Below, piece by piece: positions 24,454 to 36,057 of a DNA stretch of 64,000 bases; within the stretch, counting starts at the first letter, position 1, and each line of letters opens with the position of its first letter. The stretch comes from Calycina herbarum. Its lineage: Eukaryota > Ascomycota > Leotiomycetes > Helotiales > Pezizellaceae. Position numbers and translations under genes: made by a program. The notes below the pieces were generated by a model. It saw only the letters and a list, made by a program, of their open reading frames with translations. It did not search any database and had not been told where the DNA came from. Where the stretch lies: contig LLEY01000070.1 in assembly GCA_001414485.1 (NCBI GenBank), forward strand, positions 124,001-188,000. The letters are read 5' to 3'.

Positions 24454-24892
24454 TGTTACAAATCACGTATAAGTATATAATAAGTAAAGACTAGGCAGCG
24501 CTCTAATAGATTAAGTACTATTAGAAACTCTTATAAATAAAAAGAAGGATTCTTAGACTAGCTAAGCGATCTATAGATTTCTTTAGATAAGAAATATTAT
24601 ATAACCTAGTTACCTAAGTTACTTAAGTTACCTGTCGACTAAAGCGATTAGAGCGAGCGACTAGAGCGATTAGAACAGGAGACTATAGTTCTATATAAGA
24701 CTAGCACGTCTGCTATTAGATAGAAGCTTTATACTTAACTTTAGTTATTAATCTTATTATCTTATTTAATATCTTTAATATAAGTAACGAGTTCACTTCT
24801 AAGTGAATAACCCGGCGTATCTATACTTCTTATCTATATACTAACCTTCGAGACTTAGTTATCTTTGTTTAGTTCGTTTGAGTTTCGTTATA
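24454..24892 (+). repeat. 3' LTR of chromovirus copy 1
   Basis: 439 bp, starting TGTTACAAATCACG and ending TTTCGTTATA, directly after the polypurine tract AAGAAGGGGATAG. Its middle (GATTAGAGCGAGCGACTAG) is shared only with the 5' LTR at 8541-8922, confirming that the two belong to one element. Confidence 0.9.
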
Positions 24893-25570
24893 TATAGCCT
24901 ATTCCCGATTCCCTAGCTAAACTACCTTATCTCTACTACGTTGATCTATACGAGTAATAACTATTATAGAGTAAATTATACTTATTATAAAGCTGGTTTC
25001 GTCGAAGTTATAGAAGTCGTAGTCTAATACTCTGTATTTTACTCTTATATTTTCAACTAGTCGAAACTACGAGCTAATTAGCTTAGAATCTTCGTATAAA
25101 GCTCTTTAGAAATCATAGACGCGATTAAAACACGTCTTAAGAGCTAGTTGTCGTTATACGAATCGATATACCTAGAGCTTACTAACGTGTTTCTCTCTCT
25201 TTAATTCTAGGATAAAATTTACTATATCTTCTATACTAGCTAGCTAGAGTGTAAACTCTCTAGAATCTAGGTCAAGTATATTCTAAATAATTACTTCCTC
25301 TTCTATCTTAGATAACTTAATATAGTTAGGTCGGATTTCGTTTTAAGAAGTTCGGCCGGCTATTCTATCTAAGAGTATAGATCTAGGTACTCTATAAAGC
25401 TTTGCTATAGCTAAAGAGTTAATCTTCTTAGATAAACGAATAGCTTTAAAAGCTAGGATTATTCGAGCTTCTTTAGTATAAACTTCTATTTATAGTAGTT
25501 GAGAAAACGCGTGTTAAACTTAATAAGGTAGAATATAGAGGAAAATTACCGACTCGGTAATAAACTACGT
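24893..25570 (-). mobile_element. Pogo-type transposon fragment, transposase N-terminal half
   Basis: The minus strand reads from an inverted end (ACGTAGTTTATTACC, next to TA at 25571-25572) into the helix-turn-helix and CENP-B part of a transposase similar to, but diverged from, the copies at 6067 and 16391. It stops at the chromovirus insertion site. Its terminal repeat resembles that of the fragment at 49840-50640, so these two form a second subfamily. The other end of this copy was not found. Confidence 0.75.
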
Positions 25571-25572
25571 TA

Positions 25573-26375
25573 TAGATATCTACTACTTTATTAATATCTA
25601 AACTAATATTATAGATATTTCTTTTAGTATTCCTCTAATCTACTATATTTAGTAGAATAAGCTATATAAAGTTTACTATATTCTAGTCGGTTATTAGAGT
25701 AGTAGAGTTCTTAAGAAATATTTAAAACTAACGAAGTCTATTATAAAAGTCTATAAAGCGTTTAATATTCTAATTCTAGTATAAGACTCTAAGTTTCTTA
25801 TTTATACTATTAATAAATATAATATCTTAGAATAGATTAAATCTCTTTAGATAGTTCTATATCTTAGCTAGTTATTTAAGATTATTATTTTTAAGCTTTT
25901 TAAGAATCTCGCTTTTAAGTAACTTAGTAAAGTATACTACTATTTAGTTATACTAGAAGACAAAGTCTTAGTAAAAGACTTAATCTACTTTATATATAGC
26001 GTAGTCTTCGCTTTTATCGATAATAGTAAGTCTATAGATATTATAGAGTGCTTCTTTAATTATTAACTCTTAGAGAGTATAGTTATTCCGATTTAATATT
26101 ATAAAGCTAGTACTAAGTATAATAGTATACTAAGTTTTAATAATAAGCTTTAAAGATATAGTAGATACTATCTAAAGTAGATTTATAATAAAGGATAAGA
26201 ATAGAGTAGCTAAAGTTAATACTATTTTAATAGATTTAGTAATTCTAGTAGATTTATCTAGAAAGTAGTCTAAATCGTTAGGTTTTAGATAAATAAGAAT
26301 ATAGAATTAATAGTATTAATTATAGATAATCTAGGCTTATAACCTATTAAGAATAAGAGATAGAAGTGATGGTTT
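25573..26375 (+). pseudogene. Decayed reading frame of unknown family
   Basis: From about 25590 to 26370 one plus-strand frame runs about 250 codons with every break a TAA or TAG, consistent with former Gln codons. It contains K-Y-L-K-L-T-K-S and F-A-F-I-D-N-S-K-S stretches and ends close to the composition boundary. I do not recognise the family, and it is not repeated elsewhere in the window. It could be a mutated host gene or an unidentified transposon gene. Chance openness in TpA-rich DNA cannot be excluded. Confidence 0.35.
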
Positions 26376-26680
26376 TGATCTATATATTAATAGATTCGAT
26401 GATTACGAGTCTAAGTTGTCTATACGGACAAACAGTTCCAAGGGCTTATTAAGCACCAAGATTTGGCCCCCAAATCACCTGATTTCTGACACCTAAGCGC
26501 GGGGTAACACAGCCCATTTGGATGACTAATCACCCACTTCCTAACATGACCACACTTCCCCGCCATCTTGGAATCTTCGTACCAATATGTACAGTCTATA
26601 TTGCAATCGACAACTCAACCTCTAGACCTGTTTCGGTGTCTGATTTGCAAGCTGCAACATTGAAAACACCATCACCCAAA

Positions 26681-27133
26681 ATGTCTTCCCCCTCAAGACC
26701 TCCAAATTACATCTACAAAATTCTCCCATCCTCCCCACCCCCACCATCCCCCCTTCCAGATTGCCTACCCCTCTCCGAGCTCGACAGTCGCGATGGCTTT
26801 ATCCACATGAGCACCTCCAAACAAATCCTCGGTACTCTTCAAAGATTCTTCACAGCAGTACCCGCAGTCATCATTCTTCGGATTCCATATGAACGCGTGG
26901 AGCCACGGATAAAATGGGAGATGGCAAAGGGTTTGGGTCCGGATGAGAAAGGGGGCTGCTGGGATACAGAGGGTAGACTTGGTGGGTTTCCACATATCTA
27001 TCATACGGAGGGAGGGGAATTGAGGTTGGGCAAGGCGGAGGTCGAAAGTCTGGGTACTTGGACGAGGGTTGGAGAGGCGTGGGGTAAAGGAGGTTGGCCG
27101 TTTGGGGAGGAGGATATTCCAACAGAGATATGA
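26681..27133 (+). CDS. DUF952 family protein
   Basis: Intronless gene of 150 codons when started at the ATG at 26681; an in-frame ATG at 26522 would give 203 residues, but the extra 53 show no conserved pattern, so the shorter start is preferred. The protein begins with an I-Y-K-I-L-P strand, then L-D-S-R-D-G-F-I-H-M-S-T, the hallmark of DUF952 (a small cytosolic fold with a conserved F-I-H-x-S-T), then Q-I-L-G-T-L-Q-R-F-F, a V-I-I-L-R-I strand, I-K-W-E and F-P-H-I-Y. The biochemical role is unknown. Codon use is normal and there is no RIP signature, although both flanks are RIP-mutated. Confidence 0.9.
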   Translation: MSSPSRPPNYIYKILPSSPPPPSPLPDCLPLSELDSRDGFIHMSTSKQILGTLQRFFTAVPAVIILRIPYERVEPRIKWEMAKGLGPDEKGGCWDTEGRLGGFPHIYHTEGGELRLGKAEVESLGTWTRVGEAWGKGGWPFGEEDIPTEI

Positions 27134-27259
27134 AGTTCCACGCCCCATCTCTACGGGCTGGGCTGTCACTTATACCACATAACGTGCATCACTGGAGGGA
27201 AGCCTAGAGGGAAAAGGGATTGGGTTAGGACATGTGATCTGGGTCACGTTTTATGAGAA

Positions 27260-27925
27260 CTAGGGAAATAGATTTATTGGAAGAGATGAGATAAACGAGC
27301 TTCTAATCTGAAGTCTCTCACCTGGTCTATCTATAATCGGAGACTTTCTTTTCCTCAACTTGCTTCTCAAAGCAAAGACCTTTTCTCTCGAAATCCTCAA
27401 CAGCAAGAGCAACATCAAAACCAAAATAACCACAGCAACACCTACAAGAGTAGCAATCGCAGTTCCCCAACAAACGGCTTCAAAATGATCCCTTTTCTCA
27501 CTCACTGACAACCCAACCTGCATCGCCTCTAAAACAACTGCCACCCCTGGCGAAGCTCTATTTGTTGGGTCGAGATAGACGGACCAGAAGTCGAAGGAGA
27601 ATAGGTATTTTGGGATTGGTTTGATGTATATTCGGTTGTGGATCCAGACGAGATGGAGCTCTGGGTTCTCGCTGAGAATTATGGTTCTTCCGCGAACCAG
27701 TTGAGAGGTTAAGGTTGTGATGTGGGCACTTGATTAAGTGGCGACTTTCCAGAGATGGGGAGTAAAAGTGTTCAAGTCTGGAGTAGTGAGTGCTTTCCGG
27801 AGAAAGATGCTGAGTCGAGGGGATGTAAGTAGGACTCGTGGCTCGCCCGGAAGAGTGTTTTTTTTTAAGGTGGGCTTCTTCTTGGAAAGTGACTTCCTGG
27901 ATCGACGAGTAATTTTCTGTAGAGT
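27260..27925 (-). pseudogene. DUF6601-like membrane protein gene with an in-frame stop
   Basis: A minus-strand frame of 222 codons is open except for one TAA at 27734-27736. It encodes a T-P-D-L-N-x-F-T-P-H-L-W-K-V-A-T segment, then L-V-R-G-R-x-I-I, H-L-V-W-I-H-N-R-I-Y-I-K-P-I-P-K-Y-L, a two-helix region with one strong membrane segment (about 27360-27450) and a basic tail. This fits, from memory, the fungal DUF6601 family of small membrane proteins. The stop lies inside a conserved stretch (V-A-T-stop-S-S-A) and would be explained by CAA to TAA, a RIP-type change. No start ATG is seen after the upstream TGA at 27926-27928. An intron across the stop was sought and not found. Confidence 0.7.
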
Positions 27926-28690
27926 TCATCGGTTTGTGGAAACGGTGCACTTTTTATGTATATGAACGGTTGTTCGATGCACTTTGTCGTTGAGGTCGGG
28001 TCTTCTATTTTCTGCTGGACGGGCCGTTTTGCTCATTTGAAGAATTCTTTATTTCTTTCGTTTGTTTCGTTCATTTTCTAGGTTGTTTTGGAGTTACTGT
28101 CTTGTTCTCCACAGACCACCAGAGAGGTGTACTCATTCGTGAGACAGATTATAGTTAGTGCTTAGGAACACCAAACCACCTCCTAGTAGTACTATCTAGT
28201 TTACTTGAATATCCAGATAATACTCTCTCAAAGAGATTCTTCCTTCAAAAAGTAGAACATAGGTAGTAAATAAAATGATTTTATGTGGTTTGCTGTTCTA
28301 CGTACAAGTATAATCGTCTTACGAATAAGTACACCCTCTAGTAGACTGTCTAAGAGGCCTCCTCCCCTGGTCTTATAGTACTGTAAGAAGAACGGTACTA
28401 ATCTAGGGATTACTCTGGTACAGAGGTGATGAGTTAAATCAATAGATTCTGGTTATATAGTAATTAACGTCTGTTGCTGGAATCGCTTAGAATCAGTAAC
28501 ACGTGATCTAGAACATTCTAGAATTGTAAATTTGTATATAAATACATCCTTTCTCTTCCTCTATTTAAGAGGTTTGAGGCACAATTCAAAAGCATTTTTA
28601 TAACATATAGGAGGAACAGAGTAACGTAATAGATTAGGTTACCGTGTATAGATAAGCATAGGGTAGGTTAAGTGATCGTTAAATCACGTT
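27926..28690. other. Non-coding part of the gene islet
   Basis: Base composition is intermediate between the gene islet and the RIP blocks. No convincing reading frame, RNA gene or repeat was found. Confidence 0.5.
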
Positions 28691-30673
28691 TCTATGGAAT
28701 CGGTAGATAAGTATAAGTAAAAGACTTAAAATTGACTTAGTTTCTAACTAGAAGGATAGTAAAGGGCTATATATACTCCTTAGAGAGATTCTAGAAGCTT
28801 CTATAGCTTATAAATAGAATAGATACTAGAAGATTCTAAGATTACGTGTTTACGTAACCGAATCTTCTAGATAGTACTAGAAAGAACGAGTATAGACTAA
28901 GGTTTAAACCTAAAGTCTATTAGTAAGTAAGGTAATTATTACCTAATACTAACAACGTCTAAAGAAGGAAGAGAGTACGAGGTATACGAAGCTATCTATA
29001 GGTGTCTTCTACTAGCGCTAAGGTTACGTATATACTCTATAACATACCCTCTCTTAAAAAGTTCGCTTCTAAGAACGAAGAAACAGAAAAATTTTATCTC
29101 TTAATAAGGCTCTATAACCTATCTCTATTATATAATCACGTTCTTTCTATTCTTCTTCTTACTCTTATACTTCTTCTTACTTAAGCTCGTTATATTACTA
29201 CTCTTAGTAACTATAACAGTTATAGTTACGAGGGCTGCTAGATGTTACATGTTCGCTTAGATACGCGCTAGTACTAGCGTACGTACTAACGTAGATAACT
29301 TGTATTTAGTTCCCGGTTCTCTCGAGCTCTTCTACTCTCCTCGTCTTTTGTTCTAAGAATAGAGTATTGTTTATTCTAAGTCTATTATCTAAAGCACGTC
29401 TGTTATAGTAATCTTACTAACTTCCTTAGTAATCTTAATACTTTCCTTTTCTTCTATTTCTATACTAATTTCTAGAGATTTATTAGCTGAGAGAGAGAGT
29501 CTTCTATAGATAGGAGTTTAGCTTAAAGATCCTTCTATCTAGTACTGGTTTTAAGAGAGTTTTTAATATAAGTAAGTCTAATTTCAGAGTCTTTGGATTT
29601 AGTACTAATTAGACGAATTTCAGTTATATAAGAGTTCTTCTAATTCTTCTTATTAATAGTAGAAATTCAAGAGATAGAGAATTTAGCTAAAGAATCGTTA
29701 ATAATAAAGGATTTATATTAGACGTCGTTGATATTCTAATACTAATCTATTATAAATTCCTTTCCTAGTAACTTAATTATAACTAGAATAGTATTACTAA
29801 TTAGAGAGACGTTAGTATTTACTAAGATTTCTAGAATAGTATAGATAGTAAAGATACTATTACTAATAGTAACTAGTTAATAGAATTTCGAACTAGTTAG
29901 CTACTTCTTCTTTCTAAGAGCTTTTACTAATAGAGTTAATTACTTTATAAGATAGATAGTAACTTTCTTAAATAGCTTTAAAATTATATTCTAAGTTAAT
30001 TTAAATAGAATAACTTCGTTATATACTAGAGATTCTTTAGTTAGTTGATTAGCTAATACTTAGTTTTTATTATTTATTAGCTATTATAGATTTTTAGTTA
30101 ATTTCTTAGCTACTAATTAGATAATATAATTACAAGTATTCTTTTCTATATATCTCTTAAGAATCTTATAGTCTTAAATATAATATAGTTCTCTATAGAT
30201 ATTATATTTAACCTCTTAATTATATATCTCTAATATATATCTCTTCTTTCTATATTTCTAATAGCAGCGAAATTTATAGTAGTAGATCTAATATTATTCG
30301 TAACTGTATTTTACGTAACTATCTAGGTATTTAAAGATAATATAAGTAAAAGATTTATACTTATAGTATTATTAGTTATATATATTAAAACTCTCTAGAG
30401 TCTTATCTATTATATTTATATATTAACGCTTTAATAGCTCTATTTATAGTAGAGTTTATATTCGTAAACGAGTTTATTTATATAATCCTTTACTTAATAT
30501 CTAGGCTTATTATATTTAAAGTACTTCTTTATATTCTTTATCTAGTTTTTAATAATATAGTCGCTATCTCGAATAACGTAGTATAGATAGTAAAGTTATC
30601 TAATAATCTTATAAGACTATATAATAAAGTCGTTTAGTAGATTATCTATAGTAGGTTTAAAGACTTTAATATA
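28691..30673. other. RIP-mutated DNA, element not identified
   Basis: AT-rich, TpA-rich sequence. A TATAAATAG box near 28809 and the palindrome that follows suggest an LTR or promoter. On the minus strand a frame rich in Glu/Lys with RIP stops can be read at about 29250-29650, and another at about 30300-30670, but neither could be assigned. A pogo-type element inserts at 30674. Confidence 0.45.
28826..28870. repeat. 45-bp nested palindrome
   Basis: CTAGAAGATTC at 28826-28836 pairs with GAATCTTCTAG at 28860-28870, and inside the loop TTACGT pairs with ACGTAA. It lies just after a TATAAATAG box in RIP-mutated DNA. Confidence 0.8.
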
Positions 30674-32525
30674 CTTAATAAGTAAGCGGTCTAGACAAGT
30701 ACGCGGTCTAGTATCTCTACTAAAATACCGCGTTCTATACTTTAAACTAAGATAACTTAATAACTAACTATTAAAATATCTAATATAGAAGGACGAATTA
30801 TACTTACTCTTCAGACTTATTAGTAGAACCGATTTTCAAGCTTACGAGCCGCTGTACGCGTATACGATGCTCTATATATAATCTTACGTCGGCGGAACTA
30901 AGGAACTCTCTCTCGATCCGATTTTATCTCTTCTAATCTAAAACTTACTTAAACCGAAGAAACCGCACTTATTAAATAGACATTATCTATAGATACGCGT
31001 AGTATACCTCTAACAAAGGCTCTTATATAATAGATAGCTAAAATACTTCTTATAAAACGCGTTTAGAACGCGTAAGCTAAACAACTCGAAATAGATAAAC
31101 GCTAGGTATATAACTTTATAACTCGATATTCTAAACTTAAATTACGATATAATCGAAAGTACGATTATTAGTAAGTAAAATACGAAGATTCTAATATTAT
31201 TAGAGTCTAGTTTTAGCTTATATAGAATATAATTATAAAATATAGAATTCTAGACGAGGATATATATAACTTTAATAAAATAGGCTTTTAGATAGAAGTA
31301 ATTTCTATAGCAAAAGTAATTACAGCTATAGAGAGGAATTATATAGTTATAGTTTAACCTAGAAATTATAAATAGATTATAGTTATTAAGTTAGTTAATT
31401 CTACTAGACAGGTTCTTCTAGTAATAGTTATTTTCAAAGATAAGATATAATAAAAGAGCTAGTTTAAGATCTTACCTCTTAATTAGATAATTAGAGTTAG
31501 TAAAAACAGATAAACAATAGACGAATTAAGTCTTACTTAGCTTAAAAAGGTCTTTAATCTATATATATAATATTATATAATTAGAAGATATCGACTCCTA
31601 ATACTTAATAGCTATAGAAGTTATATTATAGCTGAATTCGACTAGTATTACTTATAAAACTCGATTATTATATTATATATACCTGCTTACTTATTCTATA
31701 TCTTATAACCTCTAGATATTAGCTGTTTTTCAGTCTTAAAACGATCGTATAAGCGAGCTGTAGAAGAGCTTATATAAGCCGGAATTAATTATATAGAAAA
31801 AGACGACTTCTTAGACTTATATTTATAAGCTTATATAACTACGTTTAGTTCAGCTATAATTCAGAGTGGTTTTAAAGTAGCTAGCCTAGTTTCTTTTAAT
31901 CTAGATTAAGTACTATTACAGTTATATATTTAAATATAGACACTATCGCCTCTTCTATTACCTGCTTAAGCTCTAGACTCTTAGGTTCTTAAAACACCGT
32001 ATAATATTACTGAATTATAGCTTTAGACTAAGGTAGTTTAAGGATTAATTCGTTATTATATATAAAGCTCTTCTAGTCTAACTATTTAAGTAGTAAACCA
32101 GCTAATTAAAGACTATTAAATAGCTATATATAGTATAACGATTCTTATAGCTAAGAATTAGAGATTATAGACTGTAAATAAGAAAGTATAGAAGAAGAGA
32201 CAAAAAAAGAAGTCGTACGTAGGTAAGAGAGAGGCTTTAAGTACTATAGAGGTTTAGAAAGCTTAAATCTAGTTAAGAACTAAGGTAGAAGTAGGAATCT
32301 AAGTAGTTTAGTAACCTGAGATTAGTATGTCGAATCGTATACTACGAATATATAGTATATATAGATTATTAGAATACACTGCTAATATATACCTAGAGCG
32401 CTAATAAATTAATTAAACTAATTAGGAAATTAATATTTAATATAGTTGATTTTTAATAAAATAATAAGTACTATTTTAGTAGAGGTACTAGACAGCGTAC
32501 TTATTTAAACCGCTTACTTATTAAG
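30674..32525 (+). mobile_element. Second pogo/Fot1-like DNA transposon family, 1852 bp
   Basis: Inverted ends begin CTTAATAAGTAAGCGG and extend about 55 bp with some RIP differences. TA flanks both sides (30672-30673 and 32526-32527). The ends are unrelated to those of the 1861-bp family. The plus strand carries a complete but stop-riddled transposase. It inserted into unidentified RIP-mutated DNA. Confidence 0.9.
30775..32400 (+). pseudogene. Transposase of the second pogo-type family
   Basis: The frame starts with an N-terminal helix-turn-helix region (R-A-A-A-R-V-Y), continues with a CENP-B-type segment, and then a DDE domain. The first box Y-N-F-N-K-I-G-F at about 31268 has lost Asp and Glu (normally N-F-D-E-T-G-F). 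The second box is I-L-N-S-Y-R-S-Y, followed by L-D-I-S-C-F-S-V-L-K. A basic C-terminal region (K-K-R-Q-K-K-K) follows near 32200. Stops are almost all TAA/TAG. It is therefore inactive. Confidence 0.85.
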
Positions 32526-32527
32526 TA

Positions 32528-32950
32528 CGTTATCTATAACAAAGATTACTAAGCTATATATATATTAGAAAATAATAACTAGAATCTTTTTAGATTTAGA
32601 AGTCTATTTCGTTAATAAAAGAGCTAATAGGAAATCTATAATAACCTTATTATATATATTACCTTATACTATAGTAATAGTATCTAAAATATATAAAAGA
32701 TTTCTAAGCTTTTTAATACTAATCTTAAAAACGCTATAGCTATACTTCTTAACGTTTGAAATTCCTCTCTTTATAATTATAAAAAGAAACTAGCTAGGCT
32801 TATTAAAAGCTTTCTAGTTTAACTTCTAGAAGAACTTATTACCTAGTAATAGACTATTATACTACCTAGATATTAGGAATTACTTAGTTATTAGAAATAG
32901 TCAAGGTTACGTAATAGCTAAGATTATATACTAGAGGAGATATAGACTAG
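32528..32950. other. Unassigned RIP-mutated remnant
   Basis: Sequence that was interrupted by the pogo-type element. A plus-strand frame with hydrophobic stretches can be read but has no recognised motif. Confidence 0.4.
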
Positions 32951-33110
32951 GTATTATAGTATAGATTAAGAAATAGATTATTCGCGAAGAAGAAAGAAAG
33001 AGAGAAGCTCTTTCTTAGCTATTTATATATCTATAGAAGAGTATATCCGCGATATTCATAATCTCGCTTAGCGAGCTACTTAGAAGCGAGCTTATTTACT
33101 AAATTAAAAA

Positions 33111-35498
33111 CTTTTATATAAGGTCTCTCTTTTCTACTTAATTTCCTCGTCTCTTTTTGTCTCTCTCGTAGTCTTTCTAGGCTTATAGTCGTTCGTTTTT
33201 AGTAGGTTTTAACTTATATAGAAAGCGCTTCTTAAACTAACGAATAGAGGTAGTACTATATATTACGTAAGTTAATAGCTTCTACGAGTCCGTCTCTGCT
33301 CTATAGCCTCTCTCTATCGAATAAGGTATTAGAATCTAGTCTTATTTCTCCTCGAATTTACTATCTCCTCTATAGCCTAGAGTACGTGTCTACTGTCGTC
33401 GATTACTACTAGTAGTAGAGGTTAATTTGTCTATCCTAGTATAGGTGTTCTAGCGGTAGAGTATAGCAGGTTAGTATAGAATACGTTATAAATTAATTCT
33501 AGTTCGTAGAGTAGTTCTAGTTTATACGTATAAGAGTTTATAGTTTAAAGTATATAAAAGAGGCTAATATACTTACTATTAAACTTAGGAATTAGTTTAG
33601 CTAACTTAATATTCTAGGTACTAAGTATAACTATATCCTCTACTCTATATACTAGGGCTAGTAATTAGTAGGCGTTAGTAGCTTCCTCTATCTTATCTCT
33701 TAAGATAAGAAGGTTTATATATAGAAGTACTAAGACGTCTCTTATCTTCGTAGCGAAGGTTATACTAGTAACTATACTTTAAGAATCAGGTGTAGCTTAA
33801 GAAGAGCTAAAGCTTACTTAAGAATAGTAACTATTGTTTATAAAGAAGAGTAATATATCTATAGCTAAACTACGTATGTTTCTTAAAGCAAACTCGGCTA
33901 GTAGTAAGAGCTAAACCTAATCCTCTTAAGCATAGTCGATATACTAGCGGAGGTACTTAGAATTAGACTTATTAGTGATTTCGGTTTAGCTATTAGTCTT
34001 AGAGTAGTAGGTAATAGAAAGGTTGATTTATATATATAATATATCGTAGACCGTTTTCTAGAATACTATAATAAATAGTAAGCCTTTATTAGAGATAATA
34101 GAGTCTAGTAGACTATAGAGTTTCTAGACGTCTTATATAAATAAGTAAGCTAAGTTAATAGTAGTCTACTTTGAATAATATAGAATAATATAGTAGTTCT
34201 TTATAAGTCTATTAGTAACTACTATAATCTAGTTATAACCGTCTATTATTATAATCGGTTTTATAAAATTAATAAATAGGTCTTTCTACTACTAGGTTAG
34301 AATAAAAAGTAGCTTTAAAGTACCCTAGTATTATAGCTAGAAGAACTTATTTCGAAGGTAACTTTTATAAGCTTTAACGAATTACTTAATATCCTTATAA
34401 AGTTTAGACTACTAGTAGTCTCTAGATACTAGCTTAAACATCTTATTCTTAATAGAGTAACTACTCTTAACCGAGTTATAGATTCTCTAAAGAAGCTAGA
34501 CTCTAAGCTTAGTATCTAGAATATATAGTCTGTCTTAAAAGTAGAGCTTACTCTTAGTAATACGATATTCTAATAAGGCTATTTCCTTTAAGTAAGATAT
34601 ATAGTCTGTTCTATTTCTCTTCTTAGAATTACGAGTCTAAAATAGGTCTTCTTAATAATCTTTATAAAGAAGTTAAGTAAGTTTAAAGTTATCTAGCTCT
34701 AGCTCTTCTAGGTCCTCTTCTATAGGTTTAAGTTCGTCTTAAAAGAGTGTTATATATATAGCTAGGTTTAAATTATAAGGTTTTAGAAGTGATTACTACA
34801 AGTATAGTACTTAAGAGTTATTAAGTAATAAGAGTAGATTCTAGGAAAGCTTTATTCTATTATCCGCTTTTACTATTACTTTTCTAGGTACTAGCTTAAT
34901 AATAAAGTCGAACTAGGAAAGGAATTCACTCTAGTATACTTAGTAGCGAGTAAGCTACTTTATAGTTATAAAGTATTTTAAATTAGAGTGATTAGTAATA
35001 ACTAAGATTAGATAAGCTGTTTCTAAGAGTTTTAAGCGTTATACTTTAAAAGCTTAAATAATAGTAAGTAGCTCTTTATTATAAATCTTATAGTTATATT
35101 TAGCTAGATTAAAGACTCTTAATATAAAGATAACTAGGTATAATACGCTATCGTAGTACTAGAAGAGAATAGTAGTAGATACGTAGTCTAAAGAGTTATA
35201 TTCTAAGATAACCTCTTTTATAAGATTAAAATAGTATAATATAGATACTAAAGTAAATACTAACTTTAAAGTCTTAAAAGCCTTAGTATACTCTTTAGTC
35301 TATTTCTAGAGTATATTTAACTTAGGTAGACGATTTAGTAGCTTAACTATTTTAGAAAAGTTTCTAATAAATCGATAGTAAAAGTTTATAAAACCTAGGA
35401 AGGCTTAGAGGTCTTTAAGATTTAAAAGTACCTCTTACTAAACGATTATAGAGACTTTCTTAAGATCTATTCTTACTCTATCTATAGAGATAATTATA
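33111..35498 (-). pseudogene. pol, end of RT, RNase H and integrase, short-LTR gypsy element
   Basis: Reading minus from 35498: a V-x-x-D-L-K-K-V block, then F-L-G-F-I-N-F-Y-Y-R-F-I (RT palm/thumb signature), K-A-F-K-T-L-K, then RNase H with L-E-Y-N-S-L-D-Y-V and N-Y-K-I-Y-N-K-E-L-L. Integrase-like sequence follows down to about 33540. RIP stops occur throughout. The upstream half of RT continues beyond the chromovirus at 42287. Confidence 0.78.
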
Positions 35499-35503
35499 CT
35501 AAG

Positions 35504-35968
35504 TGTAACGAAACTCAAACGAACTTGACAAAGATGACTAAGTCTCGAAGGTTAGTATATAAGTAAGAAGTATAAATGTGCTAGGTTGTTTACTTAGAAG
35601 TGAACTCGTTACTTATATTAAAGATATTAAATAAGATAATAAGATTAATAACTAAAGTTAAGTATGAAGCTCCTATCTAATAGCAGACGTGCTAGTCTTA
35701 TATAGAGCCTTCGTTTCCTAAGTACGTTGCTTATATCGCTCGCGTCGCTTGCGTCGCTTATAATTAAGGCGATTAGAGCGATATAGGCGATTATGTTATA
35801 TAACCCTATGTAACTTCTAATATTACTATAATAGTAAGATCCTGAAATCCCTAATGTTCTTCTGTATTACTGATTTCCTCCTATGTTACTTTCCTTTCCT
35901 AGATATTATACCTTGTCTTATTAGAACGCTGTCTAGACTACTTACTATGTATATCGTGATTTGTAATA
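35504..35968 (-). repeat. 3' LTR of chromovirus copy 3
   Basis: Its ends on the plus strand are TGTAACG... and ...TTGTAATA. It directly follows, on the minus strand, the polypurine tract seen on the plus strand as CTATCCCCTTCTTAG. Confidence 0.92.
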
Positions 35969-36057
35969 CTATCCCCTTCTTAGACTAGCGTGTCCCTATG
36001 CTTAAGTATAGCCTAAGAAATATTATTAAGAGGCTAGTAGCTTCTCTAGTTCCTATT

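Larger units (their letters stand above)
8541..24892 (+). mobile_element. Ty3/gypsy chromovirus copy 1, split by nested insertions
   Basis: The 5' LTR (8541-8922, 5'-truncated) is followed by gag, protease and RT up to 11834. The element is then interrupted by chromovirus copy 2 (11840-20864) and resumes at 20870 with RT, RNase H, integrase and chromodomain. A solo LTR sits at 22138-22466. The 3' LTR is 24454-24892, preceded by a polypurine tract AAGAAGGGGATAG. The pieces join exactly across copy 2 because ATAAG is duplicated on both sides. After the 3' LTR the sequence TATAG continues an older pogo-type element. All genes are heavily RIP-mutated. Confidence 0.9.

Noticed and set aside
1..26400. 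Starship-type giant element or tyrosine-recombinase captain gene
   Set aside because: No captain-like gene with catalytic Arg-His-Tyr could be seen on either strand; the block is explained by nested LTR and pogo elements.
29002..29184. 60-codon open frame with hydrophobic residues
   Set aside because: Starts at GTG in RIP-mutated DNA and has no family features; likely chance.
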